From Actinomadura sp. J1-007 (lineage in GTDB: Bacteria > Actinomycetota > Actinomycetes > Streptosporangiales > Streptosporangiaceae): DNA of 64,000 nt. The stretch is from assembly GCF_009793335.1 (NCBI RefSeq), contig NZ_WING01000001.1, positions 744,001 to 808,000 on the forward strand, written 5' to 3'. Shown one piece after another: positions 14,855-24,384 of this stretch (positions within the stretch are counted from its first letter, which is position 1; each line of letters begins with the position of its first letter). A program made the translations under genes and the position numbers. The notes below the pieces were generated by a model. It worked only from the letters and a program-made list of their open reading frames with translations, had not been told where the DNA came from and did not search any database.

Positions 14855-16265
14855 CCCGTGGGTACCGTGGATCAAAGTCCAACTCCCGAACAGGGGGACG
14901 ACGACGTGAAACGCAGAGCCCTACTCCAAGACGGCGCCTATGTGGCCGTTGGTGCGGCCGTCGCCCCGATCCTGGCCACCCTCGTCCAAGCGTGGCAGGA
15001 CAGCGAACCTCGGCTGCCCGGGGCGAGCGTTTCGCGAGCAATGATCGACGATTGGGCCGCCGCCTATGCCTTCCACATCCGGAGCTACGTCATCGACCCT
15101 CCGGAAGTCGTCCTGGCCGGTCTCACGCGCGAATGGGCCGAGATGGCACCCCACCTTGCCCAGCGGCAGCCCGATGACGTCGGGCGCGATCTCGCCCATG
15201 CTGCCGCAAAACACGCCTACCTCATCGCCGGCACGGCGGTTCAGTTGCACGACGCGCGGCTGGCCGACCGATGGTGGCGTACGGCACGCGACCTCGCCGA
15301 CCAGTCGGGCGACGCGCTCTTGTCCGCGTACACGCGCACGTGGGAAGTGACGAACCGCGTCTCGGAGCCGCGAGAGAACCTGTCGGATTTGCTCACTCTG
15401 GCACGCGACGCACGGCGCTGCGCAGGACGCCGACCGACCCCGACCCTGATGTACGCGACCACGGTGGAGGCCGAGGTACTCGCGTTCATGGGCCGCCATG
15501 ATGCGGCGGTGGACATGATCCGTCAGGCCGAGACGACCTTTGAGCACATCCCGTCGGGGGACCCACACCGCGAAGAACTCTTGCGCTTCGATCAGAGCTG
15601 CGTGTACTCGCTCGCAGGAGAGCACGAGGCGGCCGAGGAGGCCCAGCGGGCCGCCCTGCGCTTCTACCGACCCGACACTCATCTCTACTCGGCCGTTCAA
15701 CTCAAGCTCTACCGGGCTGCGATGCACGCCCGTACCGATCCCGACGAGGCCAGCAAGGAAGCGCTAAGCATCATCAACGACGTGCCGCCCGAAAAGCGGA
15801 TCAAGCGCGTCCGGCTCACCGCCCGGCACGTCCTGGACGCCGTGCCCGAACGCGCCCGCAAGCTTCCCGCCGCCCGCGAACTCCAAGCGCTCACCGCCCG
15901 GGCCTGAACCGCCGAGGCAGAAGGCCGGCAACCACACCACGCGGAACTGGCCGCCCTCCCCCGCCGCCGTGAGTGAGCGGTGCGCCCAGCGCGGGTTGAC
16001 GTCTGCGGGAACCCGCCGCGCCATTCACCGACCGGCCAACGAAGCCGACCGACCGTCCTCTTCACCTCACCCCGCCGCCGTGAGCGAAGGGTGCGCCTAG
16101 CGCCGGCTGACGACTGCGGAACCCGCCGCGCCATTCACCCACCGGCCAACGGAACTGACGGCCCCCTCCGTCTCACTCCGCCACCTCCGGAACGTCGCCC
16201 GCTGGGACTCCTTGAGCGCACGGAGCAGTGCGGCGAACGGCGCCGTGTCGAGGGGGTTTCTCGGG
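14855..16265 (+). repeat. tandem block, copy B
   Basis: Second copy of the block described at 13403. Its 3' flank is itself internally repeated: the string GGAACCCGCCGCGCCATTCAC occurs near 16010 and again near 16120. The final ~80 bases (to TTTCTCGGGG at about 16263) match the flank of copy A up to the point where the IS scar begins there. Confidence 0.7.
14906..15907 (+). CDS. HTH-less paralogue of the upstream regulator (TPR-like domain only)
   Basis: About 333 residues from the GTG at 14906 (MKRRALLQDGAYVAVGAAVA), chosen because GGGGG lies ~9 nt upstream and because an upstream frame start at 14774 falls inside the hairpin. It matches the C-terminal region of the 13172 protein throughout (shared motifs MAPHLAxRQPD, RDLAHAAA, LAFMGRHDxA), but the DNA-binding domain is absent. 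It may titrate or dimerise with the full-length protein, or be a decaying duplicate. Confidence 0.75.
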   Translation: MKRRALLQDGAYVAVGAAVAPILATLVQAWQDSEPRLPGASVSRAMIDDWAAAYAFHIRSYVIDPPEVVLAGLTREWAEMAPHLAQRQPDDVGRDLAHAAAKHAYLIAGTAVQLHDARLADRWWRTARDLADQSGDALLSAYTRTWEVTNRVSEPRENLSDLLTLARDARRCAGRRPTPTLMYATTVEAEVLAFMGRHDAAVDMIRQAETTFEHIPSGDPHREELLRFDQSCVYSLAGEHEAAEEAQRAALRFYRPDTHLYSAVQLKLYRAAMHARTDPDEASKEALSIINDVPPEKRIKRVRLTARHVLDAVPERARKLPAARELQALTARA

Positions 16266-16561
16266 GTCCAGCCGGACGCGTTCAGGCGGCGGGTGGGCCC
16301 CTCAGGGGGCTCGGAGTCGCGAACGGCCGCCGAGAGGGCTTCGCCGTCGGCAGCCGGGCGACGTCCACGCACGGACTCTCGTCAGGCGTGACGCTCCGGC
16401 TGCTCTTCCACCGTCTGGGCATCCCTTCGTTCTCCGCCATGGATCCATGGTGAGCGAGCGACTTCACGGATCCAAGCGGGTCGGGCGCCTGTGGATAAGC
16501 GGGCGCCCGTCGCGAGAACCGGCAGGTCCGTGAGGGGGCGACCGCGGCGGGAGGGGGCGGG
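15908..16561. other. non-coding gap with degenerate repeats
   Basis: 654 bases. Up to about 16265 it is the repeated flank of copy B. From 16265 to 16561 I see no gene with actinomycete codon bias and no clear hairpin; the frames present are short and low-complexity. Confidence 0.5.
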
Positions 16562-17242
16562 TCAGGGGAGGCGCCAGTCGATCTCGGGTTGGCCGGCGTC
16601 GGCGAGGGCCTTGTTGACCGCGCTGAACGGGCGGGTGCCGAAGAACTTCTTGGCGCTCAGCGGGCTCGGGTGCGCCGACTCGATGACCGTGTGCTGGACG
16701 CCGGTGATGAGGCGGGCCTTCTTGCGGGCGTACGCGCCCCACAGGACGAACACGACGCGTTCGGACTTGTCGTTGAGCGCGCGGATTGCGGCGTCGGTGA
16801 AGTCCTCCCAGCCCTTGTTGGCGTGGGAGCCGGCCTCGCTCGCGCGCACGGTCAGCACCGCGTTGAGCAGCAGCACGCCCTGGTCGGCCCACGGGGTGAG
16901 GTCGCCGGCCTTGGACGCGGGGACGTCGAGGTCGGCCGCCAGCTCCTTGTAGATGTTGCGCAGGGAGGGCGGCAGGCGGACGCCGTCGCGGACGCTGAAG
17001 CTGAGCCCGTGCGCCTGGCCCTCCCCGTGGTAGGGGTCCTGGCCGAGGATCAGCACGCGCGCCTTGTCGAACGGGCAGTGCCGGAACGCGTTGAACAGGT
17101 CCTCGCGCGGCGGGTAGACCGTCCGCTTCTCGTACTCCTCCCCCACGAAGGCGCCCAGCGCGGCGGTGGCGATGGGGTCGAGCAACGGGTCGAGCCGCTC
17201 CCTCCAGTCGCCGGGCAGCAGTTCGATCAGGTCGAGGGACAT
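16562..17242 (-). CDS. ung: uracil-DNA glycosylase, family 1
   Basis: 226 residues. It excises uracil from DNA, starting base-excision repair. The water-activating motif GQDPYHG is near residue 66 (Asp catalytic), LLLNAVLTVR contains the uracil-binding Asn strand, and HPSPLS near residue 190 is the minor-groove intercalation loop. Full length for the family. Convergent island repeats lie at its 3' side; upstream it is divergent from modA. Confidence 0.97.
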   Translation of the reverse strand: MSLDLIELLPGDWRERLDPLLDPIATAALGAFVGEEYEKRTVYPPREDLFNAFRHCPFDKARVLILGQDPYHGEGQAHGLSFSVRDGVRLPPSLRNIYKELAADLDVPASKAGDLTPWADQGVLLLNAVLTVRASEAGSHANKGWEDFTDAAIRALNDKSERVVFVLWGAYARKKARLITGVQHTVIESAHPSPLSAKKFFGTRPFSAVNKALADAGQPEIDWRLP

Positions 17243-17353
17243 CGGGCCTCCGGGGAAGTGTGCTCCAACTCGTGAAAAACCCTAGTGCGCGGGTCTGACA
17301 CGCCAGAGCCGAATCACCGGAGGAAATGGCCCTCCACCCTAGGATGGCGTCAT

Positions 17354-18133
17354 ATGCCCGACTCCCCCCGGTGGCTACGCCTCGGCGCGTTCGCCGCGCT
17401 GGTCACGCTCGTTCCCGGTGTCGCCGCCCAGGGGTGCGGCGGGCCGTCCGGGCCCGTCACGCTGCGGGTGCTGGCCGCGTCCTCGCTGACCGACGCGTTC
17501 GGCGAGATCGGCACGGCGTACGGGCAGACGCACAAGGGCGTGAAGGTGCGGGTCGCGTTCGGCGGGTCGCAGGAGATGGCCGAGGGCCTCGCCGACCGGG
17601 AGCCCGGCGACGTGCTGGTCACGGCGGACGCCGCCTCGATGGACGAGGCCGCCGACCATCTGACCGGCCGCCGCAGGATCGTGGCGCAGAACGCCCTGAC
17701 GGTCGCCGTCGGCCCGGGGAACCCGCGCCGCCTCCAGGGCGTGCAGTCGCTGACGCGTCCGGGGCTGCGCGTGGTGGTCGGCGCCGGCACCACGCCGATC
17801 GGACGGTACGCGCGGCAGATCTTCACGAAGGCCGGGCTGACCGTCCGGTGGAGCTCGGAGGAGATCAGCGCCCGCGCGGTGCTGGACCGCGTCCGTTCGG
17901 GAGAGGCGGACGCCGGGCTGGTCTACATCACCGACCTGCGTTCGGCGGGCGCGGCGGCGAGCAGCGTCCCGATCCCCGCCGCGCAGAACGTCACGGCGAC
18001 CTATCAGGCCGCCGCGGTCAAGGACACCGGGCGTGAGGACGCCGCGGAGAGGTTCGTGGCGTGGCTGGCGACTCCGGACGCGCAGCGGCTCTTCAACAAG
18101 TACGGCTTCGTCACTCCCGCCGTCCCGCACTGA
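17354..18133 (+). CDS. modA: molybdate ABC transporter substrate-binding protein
   Basis: 259 residues. Signal peptide at 1-28 (LRLGAFAALVTLVPGVAAQG, a possible lipid-modified Cys follows). The mature part begins VTLRVLAASSLTDAFGEIG, the ModA signature, with VVVGAGTTPIGRYARQIF and DAGLVYITD later. ModA captures molybdate/tungstate outside the membrane. ATG at 17354 follows TAGGAT at leaderless spacing. No modBC is nearby, so it is an orphan binding protein here. Confidence 0.9.
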   Translation: MPDSPRWLRLGAFAALVTLVPGVAAQGCGGPSGPVTLRVLAASSLTDAFGEIGTAYGQTHKGVKVRVAFGGSQEMAEGLADREPGDVLVTADAASMDEAADHLTGRRRIVAQNALTVAVGPGNPRRLQGVQSLTRPGLRVVVGAGTTPIGRYARQIFTKAGLTVRWSSEEISARAVLDRVRSGEADAGLVYITDLRSAGAAASSVPIPAAQNVTATYQAAAVKDTGREDAAERFVAWLATPDAQRLFNKYGFVTPAVPH

Positions 18134-18169
18134 GCATCGTCCGGCTCGAAAAGCCCCGACGGACGGCGA

Positions 18170-18206
18170 CGCGCCGCAGGTGAACGGAGCGTTCACCTGC
18201 GGCGCG
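18170..18206. terminator. bidirectional hairpin terminator (modA / SRPBCC)
   Basis: A 16-bp perfect stem, 18170-18185 with 18191-18206, loop GGAGC. It lies between convergent genes ending at 18133 and 18235; no U-run, as is common in actinomycetes. Confidence 0.75.
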
Positions 18207-18234
18207 CGGAGTGCGGTGGGGAGGGACCGCCGCC

Positions 18235-18753
18235 TCAAGAGCGTTCGGCGCGGGCCTTGAGGGCGGCGTTCATGGCGGCGAACTCCTCCTTCACGTCGAG
18301 CTGGCCGCCCGCGACGGGGACGAGGGCGCCGGTGAAGCGCTCGCCCTGGGTGAGGCGGACGCGGCCGGGGCCGAGGGGCTCGATCGTGAAGTGGTGCTCG
18401 CCGTCGGCGATGCCGGGCATCCACATGCGGCCGATCCAGCGCAGCTCGCGGCCGGGGTCGGCGACCAGGACCTTCGGGTCGAACTTCATCGTGCCGCCGT
18501 CCAAGTCGCGGAGCGTGTTGTGCAGCCTGGCGTCCTTCCTCGGCTCGCCCTCGGCGCGGACGATGAACGGGTTCCACTCGGGGTAGGCGCGGAAGTCGGT
18601 GAGGACGGCCCAGACGCGGTCGGCGGGCGCGGCGATCTCGATGGTCGTGCTCACCTCGCGCGGGGCGAGGTGCCCCCAGGCGAACAGGACGCCGGTGGCG
18701 AGGACGGCGAGGGCCAGGACGGACAGGGCGACGCGGCGGGCGAGACGGAACAC
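18235..18753 (-). CDS. membrane-anchored SRPBCC (polyketide cyclase-like) protein
   Basis: 172 residues. Residues 1-25 are a hydrophobic anchor (RLARRVALSVLALAVLATGV); the rest is a START-like SRPBCC domain (REVSTTIEIAAPADRVWAVL, then FRAYPEWNPFI). A lipid or hydrophobic-ligand role is typical for the fold, the substrate unknown. Its promoter region contains a nested dyad (18788-18826) suggesting control by a TetR/MarR-type repressor not in this window. Confidence 0.85.
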   Translation of the reverse strand: MFRLARRVALSVLALAVLATGVLFAWGHLAPREVSTTIEIAAPADRVWAVLTDFRAYPEWNPFIVRAEGEPRKDARLHNTLRDLDGGTMKFDPKVLVADPGRELRWIGRMWMPGIADGEHHFTIEPLGPGRVRLTQGERFTGALVPVAGGQLDVKEEFAAMNAALKARAERS

Positions 18754-18787
18754 GGGAACTCCTCGGGGGATTCGGATTCGCCTATTG

Positions 18788-18826
18788 GCTAATCACGTTA
18801 GCTGAACGATAGCTAACGACATTAGC
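18788..18826. promoter_or_regulatory. nested dyad operator upstream of the SRPBCC gene
   Basis: Around a single centre at 18807: inner CGTTAGCT-GAACGAT-AGCTAACG (18796-18818) and outer GCTAAT (18788-18793) with ATTAGC (18821-18826). Four TTAGC half-sites in perfect register indicate two dimers on one operator. The SRPBCC start codon lies 35 nt away. Confidence 0.65.
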
Positions 18827-18936
18827 TTTGGCAAGGGGGCGATGAGCGGCACGTTTTCGCGCCGGGGCGGAGGGGAAGATCCCGATCACTCCGGCCGGGG
18901 GCCGTGGTGATGCACGCGTACGGGGGAGAGTCAGAC

Positions 18937-21090
18937 GTGCCGTCCAAGCGACCGACGCAGCACGACCGGCAGCAGGGGGAACGGCGGCCGGCGGAGCGGC
19001 GCGGCCGGGAGCGGCCGGCGCGGCCCGAGCCCCAGGTCTCCGTACGGCGCGGGGACGGCCGGGCGCGACCGGACCGGCGGCGGTCGGCGCCGCCCCGCAG
19101 GGACCCCGAGCAGCCGTGGCGCGCCGAGGGCGTCCCGGACCGGGCCGACCGCAAGGACGGGGACGGCGGCGGCTTCCGCGGCGGCGGGTTCAGGCCCGGC
19201 CGCAACACCTACCTGTTCTGGCTGCTGCTCCTGGTCGTGTTCGCGATCAGCTACCTGTCGATGCACTTCACCGGCAAGCAGGACAAGGTCACCGTCCCCT
19301 ACACCGCGTTCACCCAGCAGGTGGCGGCCGGGAACGTCAAGGACGTCTACACCAAGGGCTTCCAGATCCAGGGCGACCTGAAGAAGGCCCAGCGGGTGCC
19401 CGGACAGAAGGACAAGGGCAGGACCTACACCGCGTTCGAGACGCTGCGGCCTTCGTTCGCCGACGACAAGATCTACAGCGAGATGGTCGCGAAGGGCGTC
19501 GAGGTCGAGGCCAAGCCGGTCAACCAGGACCGCGGGCTGCTGTCCAACCTCCTGCTGTCCCTGCTGCCCACGCTGCTGTTCGTCGGGCTGTGGATCGCGG
19601 CGATGGTGTGGCTCCAGCGCCGCATGTCCGGAGGCGGCGGGGGCGGCGGGCTCATGGGCGGCTTCGGGCGTTCGCCGAAGCCCGTCGCGCCCGACCAGAA
19701 GCGCGCCACGTTCGCCGACGTCGCGGGCATCGACGAGGTCGAGGACGAGCTGAGCGAGATCGTCGACTTCCTCAAGGACCCCGGCAAGTACCGCAGGCTC
19801 GGCGCCCGCGCGCCGCGCGGCGTGCTGCTCACCGGCCTTCCGGGCACCGGCAAGACGCTCCTCGCGCGGGCGGTCGCGGGCGAGGCGGACGTGCCGTTCT
19901 ACTCGGCGGCGGCGTCGGAGTTCATCGAGATGGTCGTCGGCGTCGGCGCGGCGCGGGTGCGCGAGCTGTTCACCGAGGCGCGCAAGACCGGGCCGTCCAT
20001 CGTCTTCATCGACGAGATCGACACCATCGGGCGGACGCGCGGCGGCGGCGCGAGCATGGGCGGCCACGACGAGCGCGAGCAGACGCTCAACCAGATCCTG
20101 ACCGAGATGGACGGGTTCACCGGGTCGGAGGGCGTCGTGGTGATCGCCGCGACGAACCGTCCCGACATCCTCGACTCGGCGCTGCTGCGGCCCGGCCGGT
20201 TCGACCGGCAGATCGCCGTCTCGCCGCCCGACCAGGACGGGCGCGTCCAGATCCTCCGGGTGCACACCCGGGAGGTGCCGCTCGCCGGGGACGTCGACCT
20301 CGCCGCCGCGGCGAAGATGACGCCCGGCATGACCGGCGCCGACCTCGCCAACCTGGTCAACGAGGCGGCGCTGCTCGCCGTCAAGCGCGGCAAGGGCGCG
20401 GTGGACATGGCCGACTTCCAGTCGGCGCTGGAGAAGGTGCAGCTCGGCACGCGCCGCTCGCTGGTGATGCCGCAGGAGGAACGGCGCCGCACGTCCTACC
20501 ACGAGTCGGGGCACGCGCTGCTCGGCATGCTGCTGCCGCTCGCCGACCCCGTCCGCAAGATCACGATCGTCCCGCACGGGCGGGCGATGGGCGTGACGGT
20601 CTCCACGCCGGAGGCCGACCGGTACGCCTACGACGAGGAGTACCTGCGCAGCCGCATCATCGGCGCGCTCGGCGGCATGGCGGCCGAGGAACTGGTCTTC
20701 GGCGTGGTCACCACCGGCGCCGAGAGCGACCTCGAACAGGTCACCGAGATCGCGCGCAACATGGTCGGGCGCTGGGGCATGTCCGACCGCATCGGCCGCC
20801 TGTCGGTCCTCCCGGCCGAGGGCGCCGACCCGATGGGGCGGTACGCGGCGCAGGGCACCCTCGACGCCGTGGACGAGGAGACCCGCCGCATCGTGGACGG
20901 CTGCTACGCCGAGGCCCTGCGCACCCTCACCGAGAACCGGGGCAAGCTCGAAGCCCTCGCCGGCGCGCTCCTCGAACGGGAGACCCTGGACGAGCGCGAG
21001 GCGTACGCGGCGGCCGGGGTCTCCCGCGGCGCCCGCGCCGAGCAGGACGACCGCCCCCTCCAGGAACGCCCCATCGACCCCCTCCCCTAG
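18937..21090 (+). CDS. ftsH: FtsH-type AAA+ zinc metalloprotease, paralogue with long basic N-terminus
   Basis: 717 residues from the GTG at 18937 (GGGGGAG 8 nt upstream; starts at 18904-18910 lack one). Residues ~1-87 are a basic Arg/Pro-rich cytoplasmic extension, then TM1 (YLFWLLLLVVFAISYLSM), a periplasm-side domain, TM2 (NLLLSLLPTLLFVGLWIAAM), the AAA+ module with Walker A GLPGTGKT (Leu replaces the usual Pro), Walker B IVFIDEID, SRH ATNRPDILDSALLRPGR, and protease motif HESGH. FtsH degrades misfolded and regulatory membrane proteins. The shorter C-terminus and basic leader suggest an accessory copy rather than the housekeeping one. Confidence 0.92.
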   Translation: MPSKRPTQHDRQQGERRPAERRGRERPARPEPQVSVRRGDGRARPDRRRSAPPRRDPEQPWRAEGVPDRADRKDGDGGGFRGGGFRPGRNTYLFWLLLLVVFAISYLSMHFTGKQDKVTVPYTAFTQQVAAGNVKDVYTKGFQIQGDLKKAQRVPGQKDKGRTYTAFETLRPSFADDKIYSEMVAKGVEVEAKPVNQDRGLLSNLLLSLLPTLLFVGLWIAAMVWLQRRMSGGGGGGGLMGGFGRSPKPVAPDQKRATFADVAGIDEVEDELSEIVDFLKDPGKYRRLGARAPRGVLLTGLPGTGKTLLARAVAGEADVPFYSAAASEFIEMVVGVGAARVRELFTEARKTGPSIVFIDEIDTIGRTRGGGASMGGHDEREQTLNQILTEMDGFTGSEGVVVIAATNRPDILDSALLRPGRFDRQIAVSPPDQDGRVQILRVHTREVPLAGDVDLAAAAKMTPGMTGADLANLVNEAALLAVKRGKGAVDMADFQSALEKVQLGTRRSLVMPQEERRRTSYHESGHALLGMLLPLADPVRKITIVPHGRAMGVTVSTPEADRYAYDEEYLRSRIIGALGGMAAEELVFGVVTTGAESDLEQVTEIARNMVGRWGMSDRIGRLSVLPAEGADPMGRYAAQGTLDAVDEETRRIVDGCYAEALRTLTENRGKLEALAGALLERETLDEREAYAAAGVSRGARAEQDDRPLQERPIDPLP

Positions 21091-22012
21091 TCCCTGCCCG
21101 GCCCGTTACGTCCCCCGCACGCACTGCAAAGCGAGCGCGGCGCGGGGTGCGCGGAACGCGGCGCGCAGGGCGTGGTTCAGGTTCGGGGAGGCCTATCGGG
21201 TTGGGGAATCTGATGACCTCGCTCGCTCCGCGGGCCGCTGGGCTCAGTGCCTCGACCAGCGCCTGCGGGTCGTCCAGGGCCCGGTAGGGGCGCGCGGCCA
21301 GTTCGTCGGTCCGTGCCTCGATCCTGGCCTTCACCTCCCGTCCCAGGGCGGTCACGCCGTCCGCCGCCATCAGCCCGCTCGCCGTCATCGCCTCGACGGC
21401 CGCGGCCCACTCGTCCTCCGACCACCCGCGGCTCTCCCGCAGCCGCTCCGCGGGCACGCCCGCCGTCTCGGACGCGAGCACATTGGCCTGGAGGCCGTCG
21501 AGCCCCTCGCCCGCCAGCAGCGCGACGTGCCCGTCGCCCCGGTGCTCGCGCAGCGCCGTCGTCGCCTGCCACAGCCGTCCGACGGGATCGTCCACGGCGG
21601 GCAGGTCGCGGTTGGCGCTGAACAGGGCCCGCCCCGCCCCGTCCGCCACCGTCACCACAGTCTCCAGCAGGGGTACGACACTTTCCGCGATGCCGTCCAC
21701 GCCGGGCACGAGCCGCCGCAGCGCCCGCGCCGCGCCCTCCGTCCGCGCCCGCAGGATCGCCTGCGGCTCGGCGAACGACCACGCGTCCGGAACGGCCCTG
21801 CGCACCCGGGCCGGGTGGAACCCGTAGAAGGTCGCCTCGATCACCCCCGGCCCCACCGGCCCCAGCGGCGCGCCGCGGCTCCCGAAGTACCCCATCCAGA
21901 ACCCGCGCAGCCCCGCCGCCTTGTGCGCCTCGATGCACTCCGGCGCGAAGTACGTCACCGCGTGAACGGGCTCGACGACCTTCCAGATCTCCCGCGCGAA
22001 CGAATCGTCCAT
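20927..22012 (-). CDS. SCO6745-like winged-helix protein, 3' end apparently frameshifted
   Basis: From the ATG at 22012 (MDDSFAREIWKVVEPVHAVT) the frame encodes a ~275-residue protein with GFWMGYFGSRGAPLGP and a C-terminal wHTH, as in SCO6745-family proteins, a functionally unknown actinomycete family. After RFPNPIGLPEPEP the frame stays open another ~85 Arg/Pro codons, 164 nt into the antisense of ftsH. One missing base near 21190 would end the protein at the TGA at 21177-21179, the expected family length. I regard the tail as spurious. Confidence 0.75.
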   Translation of the reverse strand: MDDSFAREIWKVVEPVHAVTYFAPECIEAHKAAGLRGFWMGYFGSRGAPLGPVGPGVIEATFYGFHPARVRRAVPDAWSFAEPQAILRARTEGAARALRRLVPGVDGIAESVVPLLETVVTVADGAGRALFSANRDLPAVDDPVGRLWQATTALREHRGDGHVALLAGEGLDGLQANVLASETAGVPAERLRESRGWSEDEWAAAVEAMTASGLMAADGVTALGREVKARIEARTDELAARPYRALDDPQALVEALSPAARGASEVIRFPNPIGLPEPEPRPARRVPRTPRRARFAVRAGDVTGRAGTRGGGRWGVPGGGGRPARRGRRGRPRPPRTPRARPGSPVRGARRRGLRACPGSR

Positions 22013-22061
22013 CCCCGCATTGTGCCCCTCGCGCCGCCAGGACCGGAGCCGGGCGGGGACG

Positions 22062-22292
22062 TCAGGACCGGTGGCGCCGGGACGGGTCGGTGCGTTCGGC
22101 GTGCTCGACGCCCTCCTCGTCGGGCGGGAGGGCCTCGGACTTGCCGGTGTCCACGCCGGGGACGCCCGTTCCGCTGATGTCCTCGTCGCCGTCGGGCACC
22201 GTGCGCCCCCGCGCGTCGGCGTCCTTGGTGACGGGGGCGAAGCGCTTGTCGTGGGTCTGCGCGGGCTCATGGCCCAGGTCGCGATCACTCAT
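22062..22292 (-). CDS. small acidic protein, unknown
   Basis: 76 residues, MSDRDLGHEPAQTHDKRFAP, highly charged with no hydrophobic core; probably disordered. It starts 9 nt after the transglutaminase-like gene, so the two are likely one transcript. No family recognised. Confidence 0.55.
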   Translation of the reverse strand: MSDRDLGHEPAQTHDKRFAPVTKDADARGRTVPDGDEDISGTGVPGVDTGKSEALPPDEEGVEHAERTDPSRRHRS

Positions 22293-22301
22293 GGGTGACC
22301 C

Positions 22302-22886
22302 CTACCCAGTCAGCGACGAAGGAAGGGCGCCGCTCTCGCACAGCCCGACGCAGTCGGTCGCGGACTTCAGGACGTCGAGGACGGCGGGGTGGGGGAAGGC
22401 GTAGACGGTGCGGGAGTCGGACTCGCTGGCGGCCCCGTCCGGGACGTAGGCGAGGCGGTCCTCCGACGGGGAGAACGCCACGTCCACACCCGGCTTGTTG
22501 CCCCTCGGGTCCAGCCGCACCCACCGGTCGTCGATCAGCGCGGCCGTGAGGCCGTGCAGGACGAAGCCGTCGCCGGAACGGAGCCGCTGGTAGCACAGGC
22601 CCGCCTGGATCCCCGCGGCGCGCAGCAGCGCGGTGTACGCGTGGGACTTGGCGTAGCAGAGGCCCGTCCCCTCCCGCAGGACGTCGGAGGCGCGCCAGGT
22701 GACGCGGGGGTCGCGGGCGTCCAGAGAGTGCGTGATCTCGTCGCGGACGTAGTCGAACGCGGCGTGCGCGAACGCGATGTCGTCGCCCGTGCGCAGCCGG
22801 GCCGCGTGCTCCTGGACGAGGGGGTGCTCGATGTCGATCGCCTCGTCGGCGGCGAGGTAGTCCCAGGGTTCGGCGTCGAACTCCAT
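22302..22886 (-). CDS. transglutaminase-like (cysteine protease fold) protein
   Basis: 194 residues from the ATG at 22886, preferred over the GTG at 22925 because GGGGGGA lies ~9 nt upstream. The triad pattern of transglutaminase-core proteins is visible: Cys in GTGLCYAKSHAYTALLRAAG, His in FVLHGLTAAL and Asp in WVRLDPRG. Bacterial members are often peptidases or amidases with unknown substrates. It follows dapB in the same direction. Confidence 0.85.
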   Translation of the reverse strand: MEFDAEPWDYLAADEAIDIEHPLVQEHAARLRTGDDIAFAHAAFDYVRDEITHSLDARDPRVTWRASDVLREGTGLCYAKSHAYTALLRAAGIQAGLCYQRLRSGDGFVLHGLTAALIDDRWVRLDPRGNKPGVDVAFSPSEDRLAYVPDGAASESDSRTVYAFPHPAVLDVLKSATDCVGLCESGALPSSLTG

Positions 22887-22947
22887 CAACGCCGTCCCCC
22901 CGTCGCCGGACGGCGCGGGCGACACGGGCGCCGCGGTCGGCGGGCCG

Positions 22948-24114
<1,167 letters not shown>

Positions 24115-24129
24115 CTACCCCGCGGCGGC

Positions 24130-24384
24130 CGAGTTACCCGGAGTAGCGGAACGGCACCGCACCGGGACGTGACCGGAAAGCGGTCGCGGTAGCGGTCGCC
24201 GGGACGGTGCCGGGGCGCGACCGGAAGGCGGCCGCGGTCGCCGGGACCGCGCCAAGGCGCGAGCGGACGGCGGTCGCGGTCGCGGTCGCGGTCGCCGGGC
24301 CCTTGCCGCCCGCCGCGCCCGCCGCGCCCGCCGCGCTCGCCGCCGCGCCGCGGGAGCCGGAACGTCCCGGGGCCGGGACGGTGC
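24130..24384. repeat. GGTCGC-rich low-complexity tract
   Basis: Repeats of CGGTCGCGGT and GTCGCCGGGACSGTGCCGGGGCGCGACCGGAAG (S = C or G) between about 24150 and 24300, then runs of CCGCGCCCG. It separates the M16 peptidase stop from the 4-TM gene start. No gene seen. Confidence 0.6.

Larger units (their letters stand above)
14477..14905. other. gap with IS scar and hairpin between the paralogues
   Basis: 429 bases. 14519-14682 is the repeated flank of the duplicated block. 14684-14804 is foreign: an IS5-like transposase N-terminal remnant and a near-perfect 25-bp hairpin. After it the frame feeding copy B begins. A TACCGT box at about 14861 and GGGGG at 14892-14896 precede the GTG at 14906. 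Confidence 0.6.

Noticed and set aside
14774..14905. Upstream extension of the HTH-less paralogue to the frame start at 14774
   Set aside because: It would begin inside the IS hairpin and has no ribosome site; the GTG at 14906 has both a ribosome site and a -10-like box.
24130..24384. Replication or attachment site in the GGTCGC tract
   Set aside because: No DnaA-box cluster, no integrase and no tRNA end; simple low-complexity DNA explains it.
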